Shown one piece after another: positions 23,251 to 31,122 of a DNA stretch of 32,893 nucleotides. Both the position numbers and the translations under genes were made by a program. Every line of letters starts with the position of its first letter. Position 1 is the stretch's first letter. The notes under the pieces are model-generated. The model had not been told where the DNA came from, made no database searches, and worked only from the letters and a program-made list of their open reading frames with translations. Origin of the DNA: Dehalococcoidia bacterium (lineage in GTDB: Bacteria; Chloroflexota; Dehalococcoidia; GIF9; AB-539-J10); the NCBI GenBank assembly GCA_030615625.1, contig JAUWYX010000011.1, positions 1-32,893 on the forward strand. The letters run 5' to 3'.

Positions 23251-23894
23251 TGATAACTGAGTTTGTTGCTGTAGTTGTCATCGCTTATCTCCTTGGTTCC
23301 ATTCCCTTTGGCTTGATAATAGGCAAGCTGAAAAGTGGCGTTGATATCAGGGAATATGGAAGCGGCAAGACTGGCGCCACTAATGTTATGAGAACTATAG
23401 GGACCAAGCTCGGCATTTTAACTCTGGTTCTTGATGTGGTTAAAGCTGCTGGGGCAGTGATGCTAGCCACAGTAATTATAGATGGCGGCAGCGGTATCTT
23501 AACCATTGGTAGCGTGTCTGTTCATTGGCAGCATATAGCCCAAGTTGCAGCTGGCCTGGCCGCAATAGCAGGACATAACTGGCCCGTATTTGCTAAGTTT
23601 AAAGGGGGTAGAGGAGTAACTGCCTATTTTGGCACACTGTTCGCTATTTTCCCTCCCGCGGGCATACTGGGTGCCGAAGTTGTAGTTATAGCAGCACTAC
23701 GCAGCCGGCACATGTCCATGGGTTCTATTCTTGGAGCCTCGGCTGCTTTGTGCTTAATGATACCCTTAACCATCTTGTACGGGTTCCCTCTCATTTACTT
23801 GGCTTATGGTTCAGTAGTTGTCGCACTGCTCATCTACCAACACCAGGACAATATAAAACGCTTAAGACAAGGCACAGAACGCCGATTATGGTGA
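23247..23894 (+). CDS. plsY: Acyl-phosphate glycerol-3-phosphate acyltransferase PlsY
   Basis: The protein has 215 residues, an integral membrane protein. The three PlsY motifs are visible: YLLGSIPFGLI with the GS pair (14-24), GSGKTGATNVMRTIG (38-52) and GHNWPVFAKFKGGRGV (109-124). About five hydrophobic helices alternate with them. It transfers an acyl group from acyl-phosphate to glycerol-3-phosphate, the first step of phospholipid synthesis. GGAGG lies about 8 bases before ATG, which overlaps the der stop. Its product needs glycerol-3-phosphate made by GpsA, encoded next. Confidence 0.95.
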   Translation: MMITEFVAVVVIAYLLGSIPFGLIIGKLKSGVDIREYGSGKTGATNVMRTIGTKLGILTLVLDVVKAAGAVMLATVIIDGGSGILTIGSVSVHWQHIAQVAAGLAAIAGHNWPVFAKFKGGRGVTAYFGTLFAIFPPAGILGAEVVVIAALRSRHMSMGSILGASAALCLMIPLTILYGFPLIYLAYGSVVVALLIYQHQDNIKRLRQGTERRLW

Positions 23895-24874
23895 AAAGGC
23901 ACGAGAGCGCATGCTTAAAAGTTACTATCATAGGCAATACCTCTTGGGGCAATACCTTAGGCGTTTTGCTGAGTGATAAAGGGGCAGCGGTAAAACTGTG
24001 GGCGCGAAGCGAGGCTGAGGCCAAAGAATTAAACCAAGGACGGCGTAGTTATTCCTCTACCAGCCACATTGGGGAAGCCTTAAACGGAACTGACCTGACA
24101 ATCTGGGCGGTTCCCTCTCAAAAGTTGAGACAAAATGTCAGCCAAGCCAAGGATTATCTCACTAAGTCGATGCTATTGATGAGCGCTGCCAAAGGATTGG
24201 AAGTAAATAGTGGTAAGAGGATGTCACAAGTGCTGGCAGAGGAGATTGCTCCTTCCTTAAGAGAGCAAATTTGCGTTCTCTCTGGTCCCAATTTAGCCAA
24301 GGAAATTGCCCAAGCCCTCCCCGCTGGTTCGGTCATTGCTGCTCAGGATATAGCTTTAGCGGAAAGAGCGCGGGAACTGATGGAGTCGCCCAAATTCTTT
24401 CTGTCCACTAGTGACGATGTTATCGGAGTTGAATTAGGCGGGGCCCTGAAAAACATTATAGCTTTGGGCGCAGGCATGATAGATGGACTAGGCTTAGGTG
24501 ACAACGCTAAGGGAGCCTTTATTGCCTGGGGATGGGCTGAGGTTGTTTCCTTAGGGGTAACTTTGGGGGCCAGGGCTGGCACTTTTTATGGTCTAGCCGG
24601 TTTAGGCGACCTAATAGCTACTTGCTCCAGCACTCTAAGCCGCAATCATTATGTTGGCTACGAACTGGCTAAGGGGCACTCCTTATCTGAAATATCTGCC
24701 TCTATGCCGCACGTCGCCGAGGGAGTCGCTACCACTGCGGCAGCCCACCAGTTGGCGAAAAACCAGGGGCTTAAATTACCAATTATCAACCTTATTTATA
24801 GGATTCTTTTTGAAGGCTTGTCCCCAAGTCAAGCATTGATTGACTTCAAAGAACTAGCAGCAAGCCATCACTGA
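23888..24874 (+). CDS. gpsA: NAD(P)-dependent glycerol-3-phosphate dehydrogenase
   Basis: The protein has 328 residues from ATG at 23888; GTG at 23891 is equally possible and would give a 4-base GTGA overlap with the plsY stop. Rossmann motif reads IIGNTSWGNTLG (15-25), where the middle glycine of GxGxxG is Thr. LSGPNLAKEIA, ELGGALKNIIALGAGMIDGLGLGDNAKGAF and GLAGLGDLIATCSS are GpsA family signatures; the Lys in GALKN is the catalytic residue. It reduces dihydroxyacetone phosphate to glycerol-3-phosphate for PlsY. An in-frame extension back to 23750 would bury the start inside plsY and is rejected. Confidence 0.94.
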   Translation: MVKRHESACLKVTIIGNTSWGNTLGVLLSDKGAAVKLWARSEAEAKELNQGRRSYSSTSHIGEALNGTDLTIWAVPSQKLRQNVSQAKDYLTKSMLLMSAAKGLEVNSGKRMSQVLAEEIAPSLREQICVLSGPNLAKEIAQALPAGSVIAAQDIALAERARELMESPKFFLSTSDDVIGVELGGALKNIIALGAGMIDGLGLGDNAKGAFIAWGWAEVVSLGVTLGARAGTFYGLAGLGDLIATCSSTLSRNHYVGYELAKGHSLSEISASMPHVAEGVATTAAAHQLAKNQGLKLPIINLIYRILFEGLSPSQALIDFKELAASHH

Positions 24875-24881
24875 TCCCAGG

Positions 24882-25961
24882 CTAGACGTCTGGAGGCGGT
24901 TCGGTTCGAGGCAGTACCTTAGCCAATTCTTCAAAAAGATGCTGCTGGTTTTTATCCAGGTGTTGTGGAGTTATTATAGCTACTTTGACGAGCAAGTCTC
25001 CTCTTCCCTTGCCATCAATATAAGGGATTCCCTTACCTTTAAAGCGAAAGGTTTTCCCATTTTGAGTTCCTGACGGTATTTTTAAATCTACCTTCCCATC
25101 TAAAGAAGGCACTCTTACCTCATCGCCCAAAGCAGCTTGAGCAAAATTGATGGGTAACTCGTAAAGAATGTCACTGCCATCTCTATGGAATAAATTGTGT
25201 GGCTTTACTGAAAAAGTGACATAGAGGTCGCCGGGGGGGCCTCCATATAAGCCAGCACTTCCCTCTCCATCCAAGCGTAATCGTTGCCCATCATCCACAC
25301 CAGCAGGAATTTTAACCATTACCTTGCGCTTCACCTTTATTCTTCCCCTGCCCCGGCATTGAGAACAAGGATTGCTTATTACAGTGCCACTACCTCCACA
25401 GCGAGAGCAAGTGGTGATATGAGTGAAGCGCCCAAAAATACTTTGCTGAACTCTCCTCACTTGCCCTGTGCCGCGACAATCAGGGCAGGTCTCAGGATTT
25501 GTCCCTGGTTCGCTGCCAATGCCATGGCACGAAGGGCAGAACTCGATGCGTTGTATTTCAACTTCTTTACTACAGCCGAATACCGCCTCCTTAAAGGAAA
25601 GAGTGAGGTGACTTTGTAAGCTGTCCCCCCTCTGTGGAACACGCTGAGCAGTCCGTCCAAAGGGGGTGTTAAAACCACCGAAGAAAGATTCAAAAATATC
25701 TCCCAGTCCGCCAAAGCCAAAATCGGGAAAGCCTCCTGCAACATCTATTGTGCCATAGCGATCATACCTGCTCCTTTTCTCGGTGTCGGAGAGAACCTGG
25801 TAGGCCTCGTTTATTTCCTTAAATTTCTCCTCGGCTCCTGGCTCTCTATTGCGATCAGGATGGTACAGTTTCGCTAACTTGCGAAACGCCCTCTTAATTT
25901 CCTCATCACTAGCGTTTCGAGGCAATCCCAGCACTTCATAATAATCTTGTTTTATCGCCAT
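24882..25961 (-). CDS. dnaJ: Chaperone DnaJ (full-length, type I)
   Basis: The protein has 359 residues: J domain with HPD at 34-36, a Gly/Phe-rich linker ([21 protein letters not shown]), then the complete zinc-binding domain with four CxxCxGxG repeats (Cys142/145, 159/162, 185/188, 199/202) and a C-terminal substrate domain. It stimulates the ATPase of DnaK and binds unfolded proteins. The stop lies 7 bases from the convergent gpsA stop. No Shine-Dalgarno sequence of normal spacing is seen (AAAGG is 2 bases from ATG), which fits the near-leaderless promoter at 25970-25999. dnaK and grpE are not in the window. Confidence 0.95.
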   Translation of the reverse strand: MAIKQDYYEVLGLPRNASDEEIKRAFRKLAKLYHPDRNREPGAEEKFKEINEAYQVLSDTEKRSRYDRYGTIDVAGGFPDFGFGGLGDIFESFFGGFNTPFGRTAQRVPQRGDSLQSHLTLSFKEAVFGCSKEVEIQRIEFCPSCHGIGSEPGTNPETCPDCRGTGQVRRVQQSIFGRFTHITTCSRCGGSGTVISNPCSQCRGRGRIKVKRKVMVKIPAGVDDGQRLRLDGEGSAGLYGGPPGDLYVTFSVKPHNLFHRDGSDILYELPINFAQAALGDEVRVPSLDGKVDLKIPSGTQNGKTFRFKGKGIPYIDGKGRGDLLVKVAIITPQHLDKNQQHLFEELAKVLPRTEPPPDV

Positions 25962-25969
25962 AACCTTTA

Positions 25970-25999
25970 AGTATAACCCTTAAATGGCTATACTGACAA
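25970..25999 (-). promoter_or_regulatory. Promoter of dnaJ
   Basis: On the minus strand: TTGTCA (25999-25994), 18-base spacer, TATACT (25975-25970). The start codon at 25961 is 8 bases after the -10 box, so the mRNA would start at or within a base or two of ATG. Confidence 0.55.
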
Positions 26000-26041
26000 C
26001 TTTTAGCTACTGAACTTGCAAATAGCTGACGTCTTAAGAAG

Positions 26042-26050
26042 TGATATAAT
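26042..26050 (+). promoter_or_regulatory. Extended -10 promoter of the NUDIX gene
   Basis: TGATATAAT (26042-26050) is an extended -10 element; no good -35 was found at 17 bases, as expected of extended -10 promoters. The GTG start at 26060 is 9 bases downstream, giving a near-leaderless mRNA. Confidence 0.5.
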
Positions 26051-26059
26051 CATGGTGCC

Positions 26060-26605
26060 GTGAAACAGCAAATTGAAAAAATCCTCCGTCATCATAAGAA
26101 AAGGAAAATCACCGGCGGAAACCTTAAGACTTCAGCCGTGCTTATACCTCTTTTTTATAACCAAGGCCAATATTATGTCCTGTTTACCGAAAGGAGCGAC
26201 GAGGTAAACTTTCACAAAGGGCAGGTCTGCTTTCCCGGGGGGACTCACGAGCCATCTGATTCCAGCTTACTCCAAACTGCCCTCAGGGAGAGTGAAGAAG
26301 AGATAGGTTTAGAGGCTAAGAATATTGAAATTTTGGGGGAGCTTGACGATATGCTGACCTTTGTCACTAACTATGTTATTTCGCCTTTTGTTGCCTTCAT
26401 ACCCCATCCTCACTCTTTGAGGACCAATGGCAGAGAAGTCAAGGGAACCTTTTCTGTTCCCCTGTCATTTTTGATGGATGAAGCCAATTTCAAGCAAGAT
26501 TCTTACGCCTATGAATATGAAGGGCATATCATCTGGGGGGCTACCGCGAGGATTTTAAGACAGTTCATCGATTTGTTGAAATCTGAGAGCGGGGCCCTGC
26601 AATAG
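26060..26605 (+). CDS. NUDIX hydrolase, CoA pyrophosphatase-like (NudL family)
   Basis: The protein has 181 residues. The core Nudix helix is LLQTALRESEEEIGL (70-84) with the metal-binding REsEEE, preceded by QVCFPGGTHEPSDSS, the combination typical of NudL/CoA pyrophosphatases (UPF0035), which cut CoA to phosphopantetheine and adenosine diphosphate. GTG at 26060 is the first possible start; an ATG at 26052 is out of frame. No ribosome binding site is visible. The stop (TAG, 26603-26605) directly abuts the stop of the convergent hsp20 gene. Confidence 0.85.
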   Translation: MKQQIEKILRHHKKRKITGGNLKTSAVLIPLFYNQGQYYVLFTERSDEVNFHKGQVCFPGGTHEPSDSSLLQTALRESEEEIGLEAKNIEILGELDDMLTFVTNYVISPFVAFIPHPHSLRTNGREVKGTFSVPLSFLMDEANFKQDSYAYEYEGHIIWGATARILRQFIDLLKSESGALQ

Positions 26606-27061
26606 TCATTTCTTCTCTTTAGCCTTGACTTTAATTGCTTTGGGCTTTATCTCTTCGGCTTTGGGTATAGTCAGAGTTAGAACACCATCCTCCATCGTCG
26701 CCTCAGCCTTGTCTGTCTGAAGCCCGCTGGGAAGGACCACGCTTCGGGAAAAAACACCGTAGCGTCTCTCTTGGTACAGGTAGTCTTCTCTCTTGACCTA
26801 CTGTTCCGCTTTGCTCTCCCCCTTGATAGTCAAGGTTTCGCCAGTAATATCAATGCTGACATCCTCCGGCTTCAACCCCGGCAAAGCTGCCTTCACCACC
26901 ATCTCGTTGGGGGTCTGGTAGACATCCAGGGCTGGAGCTTCTGCTCCATCAAGTGTGCTGAGGATGCGCGAGGGTCGGACAAAACTGTCGTCAAACAGCC
27001 TGTCCATTGCCTGTCTCAGGCTCATAAGTTCAGTAAAGGGATGCCATTTCTCTATAGCCAT
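26606..27061 (-). pseudogene. hsp20 small heat-shock protein gene interrupted by one in-frame TAG
   Basis: From ATG at 27061 the frame encodes MAIEKWHPFTELMSLRQAMDRLF... and the first half of an alpha-crystallin domain up to KAEQ, then TAG (26800-26798, codon 88). The same frame continues without shift for 63 sense codons to TGA at 26606: VKREDYLYQERRYGVFSRSV, LPSGLQ, EDGVLTLTIPKAEE, KPKAIKVKAKEKK. Those are the expected second half of the crystallin domain and the C-terminal I-x-V tail, so the full protein would be 151 residues. A single substitution (for example GAG to TAG) explains it. The 87-residue product lacks the dimerisation strands and is unlikely to work as a chaperone. TAG also ends other genes here (NUDIX, hspR), so general codon reassignment is unlikely; sequencing error remains possible. 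AGGAGG precedes ATG. Confidence 0.88.
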
Positions 27062-27083
27062 TTATCTCGCCTCCTTTCTTTGT

Positions 27084-27102
27084 ACTGAGCCCCACTCTCA
27101 GT
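27084..27102. promoter_or_regulatory. Inverted repeat ACTGAG-N7-CTCAGT in the hsp20 leader
   Basis: ACTGAG (27084-27089), CCCCACT, CTCAGT (27097-27102), perfect arms. It lies just downstream of the predicted hsp20 transcription start (about 27105). The 7-base spacing is that of the HspR operator HAIR, although the arm sequence differs. It could also fold as an mRNA hairpin. Confidence 0.45.
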
Positions 27103-27111
27103 TCAGTTAAT

Positions 27112-27140
27112 ATTATAAGAAAGTTAAACAATTTTGACAA
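27112..27140 (-). promoter_or_regulatory. Promoter of hsp20 gene
   Basis: On the minus strand: TTGTCA (27140-27135), 17-base spacer, TATAAT (27117-27112). Its -35 box overlaps the -35 box of the opposite dnaJ2 promoter. Confidence 0.7.
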
Positions 27141-27157
27141 AAAAATTAAACAATTTT
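27124..27157. repeat. Two TTAAACAATTTT direct repeats in the divergent heat-shock promoters
   Basis: Perfect 12-mers at 27124-27135 and 27146-27157, 22 bases apart (about two helical turns). The first lies in the hsp20 promoter spacer, the second in the dnaJ2 promoter spacer, so one regulator could cover both promoters. Confidence 0.7.
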
Positions 27158-27162
27158 ATAAT
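27134..27162 (+). promoter_or_regulatory. Consensus promoter of dnaJ2-hspR-clpC operon
   Basis: TTGACA (27134-27139), 17-base spacer, TATAAT (27157-27162): a perfect sigma-70-type match. Transcription would start near 27169, about 20 bases before the ATG. A promoter this strong needs repression, consistent with HspR encoded in the operon. Confidence 0.8.
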
Positions 27163-27188
27163 TAACGTAAAATCATTAGAGAAAAGAG

Positions 27189-28175
27189 ATGGCAGGCAAG
27201 GATTATTACCAGATTCTAAGTGTAAGTAGGAATGCTTCAGAAAAGGAAATCAAGCAGGCCTACCGCCGTTTGGCTCGCAAACACCATCCTGACCTCAACC
27301 CCGGCGACAAATCGGCTGAGGCAAAATTTAAGGAAATAAATGCGGCTTATGAAGTCCTCTCTAGTCCTGAAAAGCGAAAGAAGTATGACCAATTTGGTGA
27401 ACAATGGGAATATGCTGAGCAATTTGCTAAATCCGGGGGGCAAGGACGAGTTAGGTGGGATTTCGACAGGGGTGGCACAACTTTCGAATATGGCGACCTG
27501 AGCGGCTTTGGCAACATTTTTTCAAGCTTGTTCGGCGATTCTGGTATAGGCTCCAGGATGAGGCGTGGACCACGACGTGGTCAGGATATAGAGTCCCCCA
27601 TCGAGGTAACTCTTGAGGAGGCTTACCATGGCTCTATGCGTGTTATACAGCTTCAAACCGAGGAGCCCTGTACAGCTTGTGGCGGCACGGGCAGAGTGGG
27701 CAATCGAGTCTGCACTATTTGCAATGGTGCTGGTGGGAAAGTAATTCCCAAGCGACTGGAGGTTAAGATTCCAGCGGGAGTTAGAGATGGTTCGAGGATT
27801 CGTATAGCAGGGGAAGGCGGGCCCGGCCGTGCCGGGGGCAACAAGGGCGACCTCTATCTCGTAGCGAAGGTTCTGCCCCATAAGCTCTTTGAGCGCAAAG
27901 GAGATGACCTTTACACTGAAGTCTCAGTGCCTTTAGCAACCGTCATGCTGGGTGGCGAGGTCGGATTGCCCACTTTGAATGGCAATCTATCTCTTAAAAT
28001 TCCACCGGAGACTCAGAACGGCAGGGTTTTCCGCATGGCAGGGAAGGGCATGCCCCAGCTAGGCAATAGCAAGTACGGCAATATGTTCGCCAAGGTAAAA
28101 GTGGTTCTGCCCACCAATTTGACCGAGGAGGAAAAAAAACTATTTGAGAGATTGCGGTCTCTGCGACCAACATAA
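27189..28175 (+). CDS. DnaJ-family co-chaperone with short zinc finger (DnaJ2/CbpA-like)
   Basis: The protein has 328 residues: J domain with HPD at 33-35, Gly-rich linker ([18 protein letters not shown]), a reduced zinc site with only two CxxC pairs (Cys161/164 in PCTACGGTG and Cys175/178 in VCTICNGAG) instead of four, and the DnaJ C-terminal domain ending [18 protein letters not shown]. It is the first gene of the HspR operon, and differs from the full dnaJ at 24882. It probably works with DnaK in heat-shock recovery. AGAGAAAAGAG precedes ATG at 27189. Confidence 0.92.
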   Translation: MAGKDYYQILSVSRNASEKEIKQAYRRLARKHHPDLNPGDKSAEAKFKEINAAYEVLSSPEKRKKYDQFGEQWEYAEQFAKSGGQGRVRWDFDRGGTTFEYGDLSGFGNIFSSLFGDSGIGSRMRRGPRRGQDIESPIEVTLEEAYHGSMRVIQLQTEEPCTACGGTGRVGNRVCTICNGAGGKVIPKRLEVKIPAGVRDGSRIRIAGEGGPGRAGGNKGDLYLVAKVLPHKLFERKGDDLYTEVSVPLATVMLGGEVGLPTLNGNLSLKIPPETQNGRVFRMAGKGMPQLGNSKYGNMFAKVKVVLPTNLTEEEKKLFERLRSLRPT

Positions 28176-28189
28176 AGCGAGGTGCCACG

Positions 28190-28552
28190 ATGATGGACTG
28201 GGAATCCAAACCGAGATACGTAATAAGCATAGCCGCCAGGATGATAGGCATAGAAGCTCACACATTGCGGTATTATGAAAGGCTGGGCTTGGTACAGCCA
28301 GAGCGTTCGAGTGGCAATATACGTCTCTATTCGGAGGAAGACGTTGACCGCTTGCGCTATATTAAGGCTCTGATGAGCGATTGTGGCATTAATTTGGCTG
28401 GAGTGGAGGTGGCGTTGAGGTTGATGCAGAGGATGCAAGAGATGCAACAGCAACTTGAGGAAATGGAGAGAAAAATTAAGAAAGTTGCCGAAGCTGAAAT
28501 AGAAGACATCATAGAGGACATAATAGAAGATGCAGAATGGAAGGAGGTGTAG
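28190..28552 (+). CDS. hspR: MerR-family heat-shock regulator HspR
   Basis: The protein has 120 residues. The MerR helix-turn-helix reads YVISIAARMIGIEAHTLRYYERLGLVQPERSSGNIRLYSEEDVDRLRYI, followed by the INLAGVEVALRLM helix and a coiled coil (MQRMQEMQQQLEEMERKIKKVAEAE). The C-terminus is acidic. HspR represses dnaK/clp/hsp20 operons until heat stress. Its place between dnaJ2 and a Clp ATPase is the classic HspR operon layout. It likely binds the promoter region at 27084-27157. It stops with TAG at 28550-28552, 4 bases before the Clp start. Confidence 0.9.
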   Translation: MMDWESKPRYVISIAARMIGIEAHTLRYYERLGLVQPERSSGNIRLYSEEDVDRLRYIKALMSDCGINLAGVEVALRLMQRMQEMQQQLEEMERKIKKVAEAEIEDIIEDIIEDAEWKEV

Positions 28553-28556
28553 AAAG

Positions 28557-30989
28557 TTGAAACCAGAGAGATTTACTGAGCAAGCGCAAGAGGTTCTAGA
28601 AGCCTCACAGGAGCTAGTTCGTCGCTATCGCCATAACCAGTGGGATGTGGAGCATATTCTATTGGCCTTACTGGAGCAGGAAAAGGGAATAACTGGGGAC
28701 ATATTGCAGATGCTAGGTGTAGATATCGAAGCGGTAAAACAGCGAGTAGGAGCAACGCTTGAGAGTTTCCCCAAAATAGCTTACGAAGCAACGCAAATTT
28801 ATGCTACCCCGCGAATTTCCGCTCTTCTCGAAAATGCCAACGGGGAGGCTGACAGGCTCAAGGATGAGTTTGTCAGTACTGAGCATTTGCTCATTGCTAT
28901 TGCCGGGGAAACCAAAGGTGAAGCCGCAACAATTCTAGCTGAATCTGGCGTTAACCAGGAAAAGATTTATCAAGCCTTGCAGAAAATTCGTGGCGGACAT
29001 CGAGTTACCGACCGTCAAGCGGAAAGCAAATACCGCTCCCTGGAAAAATATGGCCATGACCTCACGGAATTAGCTCGTCAGGGCAAACTCGACCCTGTAA
29101 TTGGGAGGGAAAACGAAATCAAACGTGTGACGCAAATACTTTCCCGGCGCACCAAGAACAATCCCGTGATTATCGGCGACGCTGGCGTGGGCAAGACGGC
29201 CATTGCTGAGGGATTAGCTCAGAAGATTGTCGCTGAAGATGTTCCCGATTCCCTGAAAGGGAAAAAGGTGGTGGCTTTAGACATGGGAGCACTGGTGGCG
29301 GGAAGCAAATTCCGCGGGGAGTTTGAGGAAAGGTTGAAGGCAGTTCTAGATGAAGTCCGGCAGGCGGCCGGCGAAGTTATTATGTTCATTGATGAGCTTC
29401 ACACCGTGGTAGGAGCCGGAGCTGCCGAAGGAGCAATCGACGCCAGTAATATGCTGAAGCCAGCACTGGCTCGTGGTGAGATTCAATGTATCGGGGCTAC
29501 TACACTCGACGAGTATAGAAAGCGTATTGAAAAAGATAAAGCTCTGGAGAGACGTTTCAGCCCTGTTTATCTCGATGAACCCGGCGTAGAAGCCACCATA
29601 GAGATGCTCCGAGGACTTCGTCCCAGATATGAAGCACATCACAAAATAAAAATCGAGGATTCCGCCCTGGTAGCTGCTGCCAAGCTGAGCCAGAGATATA
29701 TATCCGATAGATTCTTGCCTGACAAGGCAATTGACTTGATCGACGAAGCAGCCAGCAAGCTACGCATCGATATGGAAAGCGCTCCCGAAGAAGTTAAAAC
29801 ACTGGACCGGAAGATGAAGCACCTGATTGATGAAGAGGAGGCTGCTTCGCAACGGCAGGACTACCAGAAAGCTACCGAATTGAAGGCGGAAAGGATGCGC
29901 TTGGAACAAGAGCACAATAAGGCCAAACTGCAATGGCAGCAGGAGAGGAAAATTGACAGTGTGGTAGACGAGGAGGATATCGCCGGACTGGTTGCCCAGT
30001 GGACGGGCATACCCGTTTCGCGGATGATGGAAACGGAAACTGATAAATTGGTTCATATGGAGGAAAGGATTCACCAGAGGATAGTGGACCAGGAAGAGGC
30101 AGTGGCTGCTGTCTCTGAGGCCATCAAGCGAGGCCGAGCCGGGCTCAAGGACCCCAAACGCCCCATTGGCAGCTTCATTTTCCTCGGCCCTACCGGCGTG
30201 GGGAAAACCGAGTTGGCTCGCGCTTTAGCCGAGTTCCTCTTCGACGATGAAGAGACCATGGTAAGACTGGACATGTCAGAATATATGGAAAAGCATACCG
30301 TATCCCGTCTTATCGGGTCGCCACCGGGATACGTGGGGTATGAAGAGGGAGGCCAATTGACCGAGGCAGTGCGCCGCCGTCCCTACCGAGTCATCCTGTT
30401 CGACGAGGTAGAAAAAGCTCATCCCGACGTCTTTAACATACTATTGCAGATGCTGGAAGACGGCAGGCTTACCGATGGGCATGGCAGGACTGTGGACTTC
30501 AAAAACACAGTGGTAATCATGACCAGTAACCTGGGCACTGAGGAATTCCAACGTGGGGGAATTGGTTTTCCCCGTAAAGAGGAAGGCGACGAACAAAGAA
30601 TGAGAAGCGCTATAGAAAGTGCCTTGAAACGAACCTTCCGCCCTGAGCTACTCAACAGGATAGATGATGTCATTATATTCCACCCTCTAACTGAGGAGCA
30701 CTTGAAGAGCATCGTTGACCTACTTATCCATGAGGTAGAACGGAGGTTGGCTGAGCGTGGTATTAAGCTTGAAGTCAATGAGGAAGCCAAAGTTTGGTTA
30801 GCTCAGAAAGGCTACGATCCTGTATACGGAGCTCGCCCCTTACGCCGGGCTATTCAGAGGTATATGGAAAATCCTATGTCGACAAAGATATTGCAGGGCG
30901 AGTTCAAAGAAGGAGATACCATAGCTATTAGCGTGCAGGAGGATAACCTGAGTTTCGCTGCTCTGAAAACTGCCAGGGCAAAAAAGTGA
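28557..30989 (+). CDS. clpC: ClpC-type AAA+ ATPase (Clp protease ATP-binding subunit)
   Basis: The protein has 810 residues from TTG at 28557, preceded by AGGAGG at 9 bases. The double Clp N-domain spans 1-145, AAA1 has GDAGVGKT (207-214) and MFIDE (276-280), and AAA2 has GPTGVGKT (544-551) and ILFDE (613-617). The middle coiled coil (about 405-465) is short, as in ClpC; ClpB has a long one of about 120 residues. The tripeptide IGF (669-671) sits where ClpC/ClpA carry their ClpP-docking loop, absent from ClpB. So it likely feeds a ClpP protease rather than acting as a pure disaggregase. HspR operon context says it is heat-induced. An extended frame from 28530 would overlap hspR and is not favoured. 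Confidence 0.88.
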   Translation: MKPERFTEQAQEVLEASQELVRRYRHNQWDVEHILLALLEQEKGITGDILQMLGVDIEAVKQRVGATLESFPKIAYEATQIYATPRISALLENANGEADRLKDEFVSTEHLLIAIAGETKGEAATILAESGVNQEKIYQALQKIRGGHRVTDRQAESKYRSLEKYGHDLTELARQGKLDPVIGRENEIKRVTQILSRRTKNNPVIIGDAGVGKTAIAEGLAQKIVAEDVPDSLKGKKVVALDMGALVAGSKFRGEFEERLKAVLDEVRQAAGEVIMFIDELHTVVGAGAAEGAIDASNMLKPALARGEIQCIGATTLDEYRKRIEKDKALERRFSPVYLDEPGVEATIEMLRGLRPRYEAHHKIKIEDSALVAAAKLSQRYISDRFLPDKAIDLIDEAASKLRIDMESAPEEVKTLDRKMKHLIDEEEAASQRQDYQKATELKAERMRLEQEHNKAKLQWQQERKIDSVVDEEDIAGLVAQWTGIPVSRMMETETDKLVHMEERIHQRIVDQEEAVAAVSEAIKRGRAGLKDPKRPIGSFIFLGPTGVGKTELARALAEFLFDDEETMVRLDMSEYMEKHTVSRLIGSPPGYVGYEEGGQLTEAVRRRPYRVILFDEVEKAHPDVFNILLQMLEDGRLTDGHGRTVDFKNTVVIMTSNLGTEEFQRGGIGFPRKEEGDEQRMRSAIESALKRTFRPELLNRIDDVIIFHPLTEEHLKSIVDLLIHEVERRLAERGIKLEVNEEAKVWLAQKGYDPVYGARPLRRAIQRYMENPMSTKILQGEFKEGDTIAISVQEDNLSFAALKTARAKK

Positions 30990-31069
30990 ATAAACTTGTT
31001 CAGCAGCTCGCTCTCCTCCAGAACCTTTTTCCTTTGCCACTCTGAACCCTCAGCTTCCTGTCGTCCCCT

Positions 31070-31098
31070 TTGACGCTTATGAATAAAGCTGGTAAGCT
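31070..31098 (+). promoter_or_regulatory. Promoter of glycyl-tRNA synthetase gene
   Basis: TTGACG (31070-31075), 17-base spacer, TAAGCT (31093-31098). The ATG is 24 bases downstream with AAAGGAG in between. Confidence 0.45.
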
Positions 31099-31122
31099 AA
31101 GAAACTCAAAGGAGACCTGGAG

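Noticed and set aside
23750-23887. N-terminal extension of gpsA
   Set aside because: It lies wholly within plsY, has no ribosome site, and the GpsA family begins at the KVTIIG strand just after 23888.
26798-27061. A complete 87-residue Hsp20 protein
   Set aside because: Small heat-shock proteins need the rest of the crystallin domain, and that half is present in frame after the TAG; the short version is a truncation.
28530-28556. N-terminal extension of clpC
   Set aside because: It overlaps the end of hspR, whereas TTG at 28557 has AGGAGG at good spacing and gives the standard Clp N-terminus.
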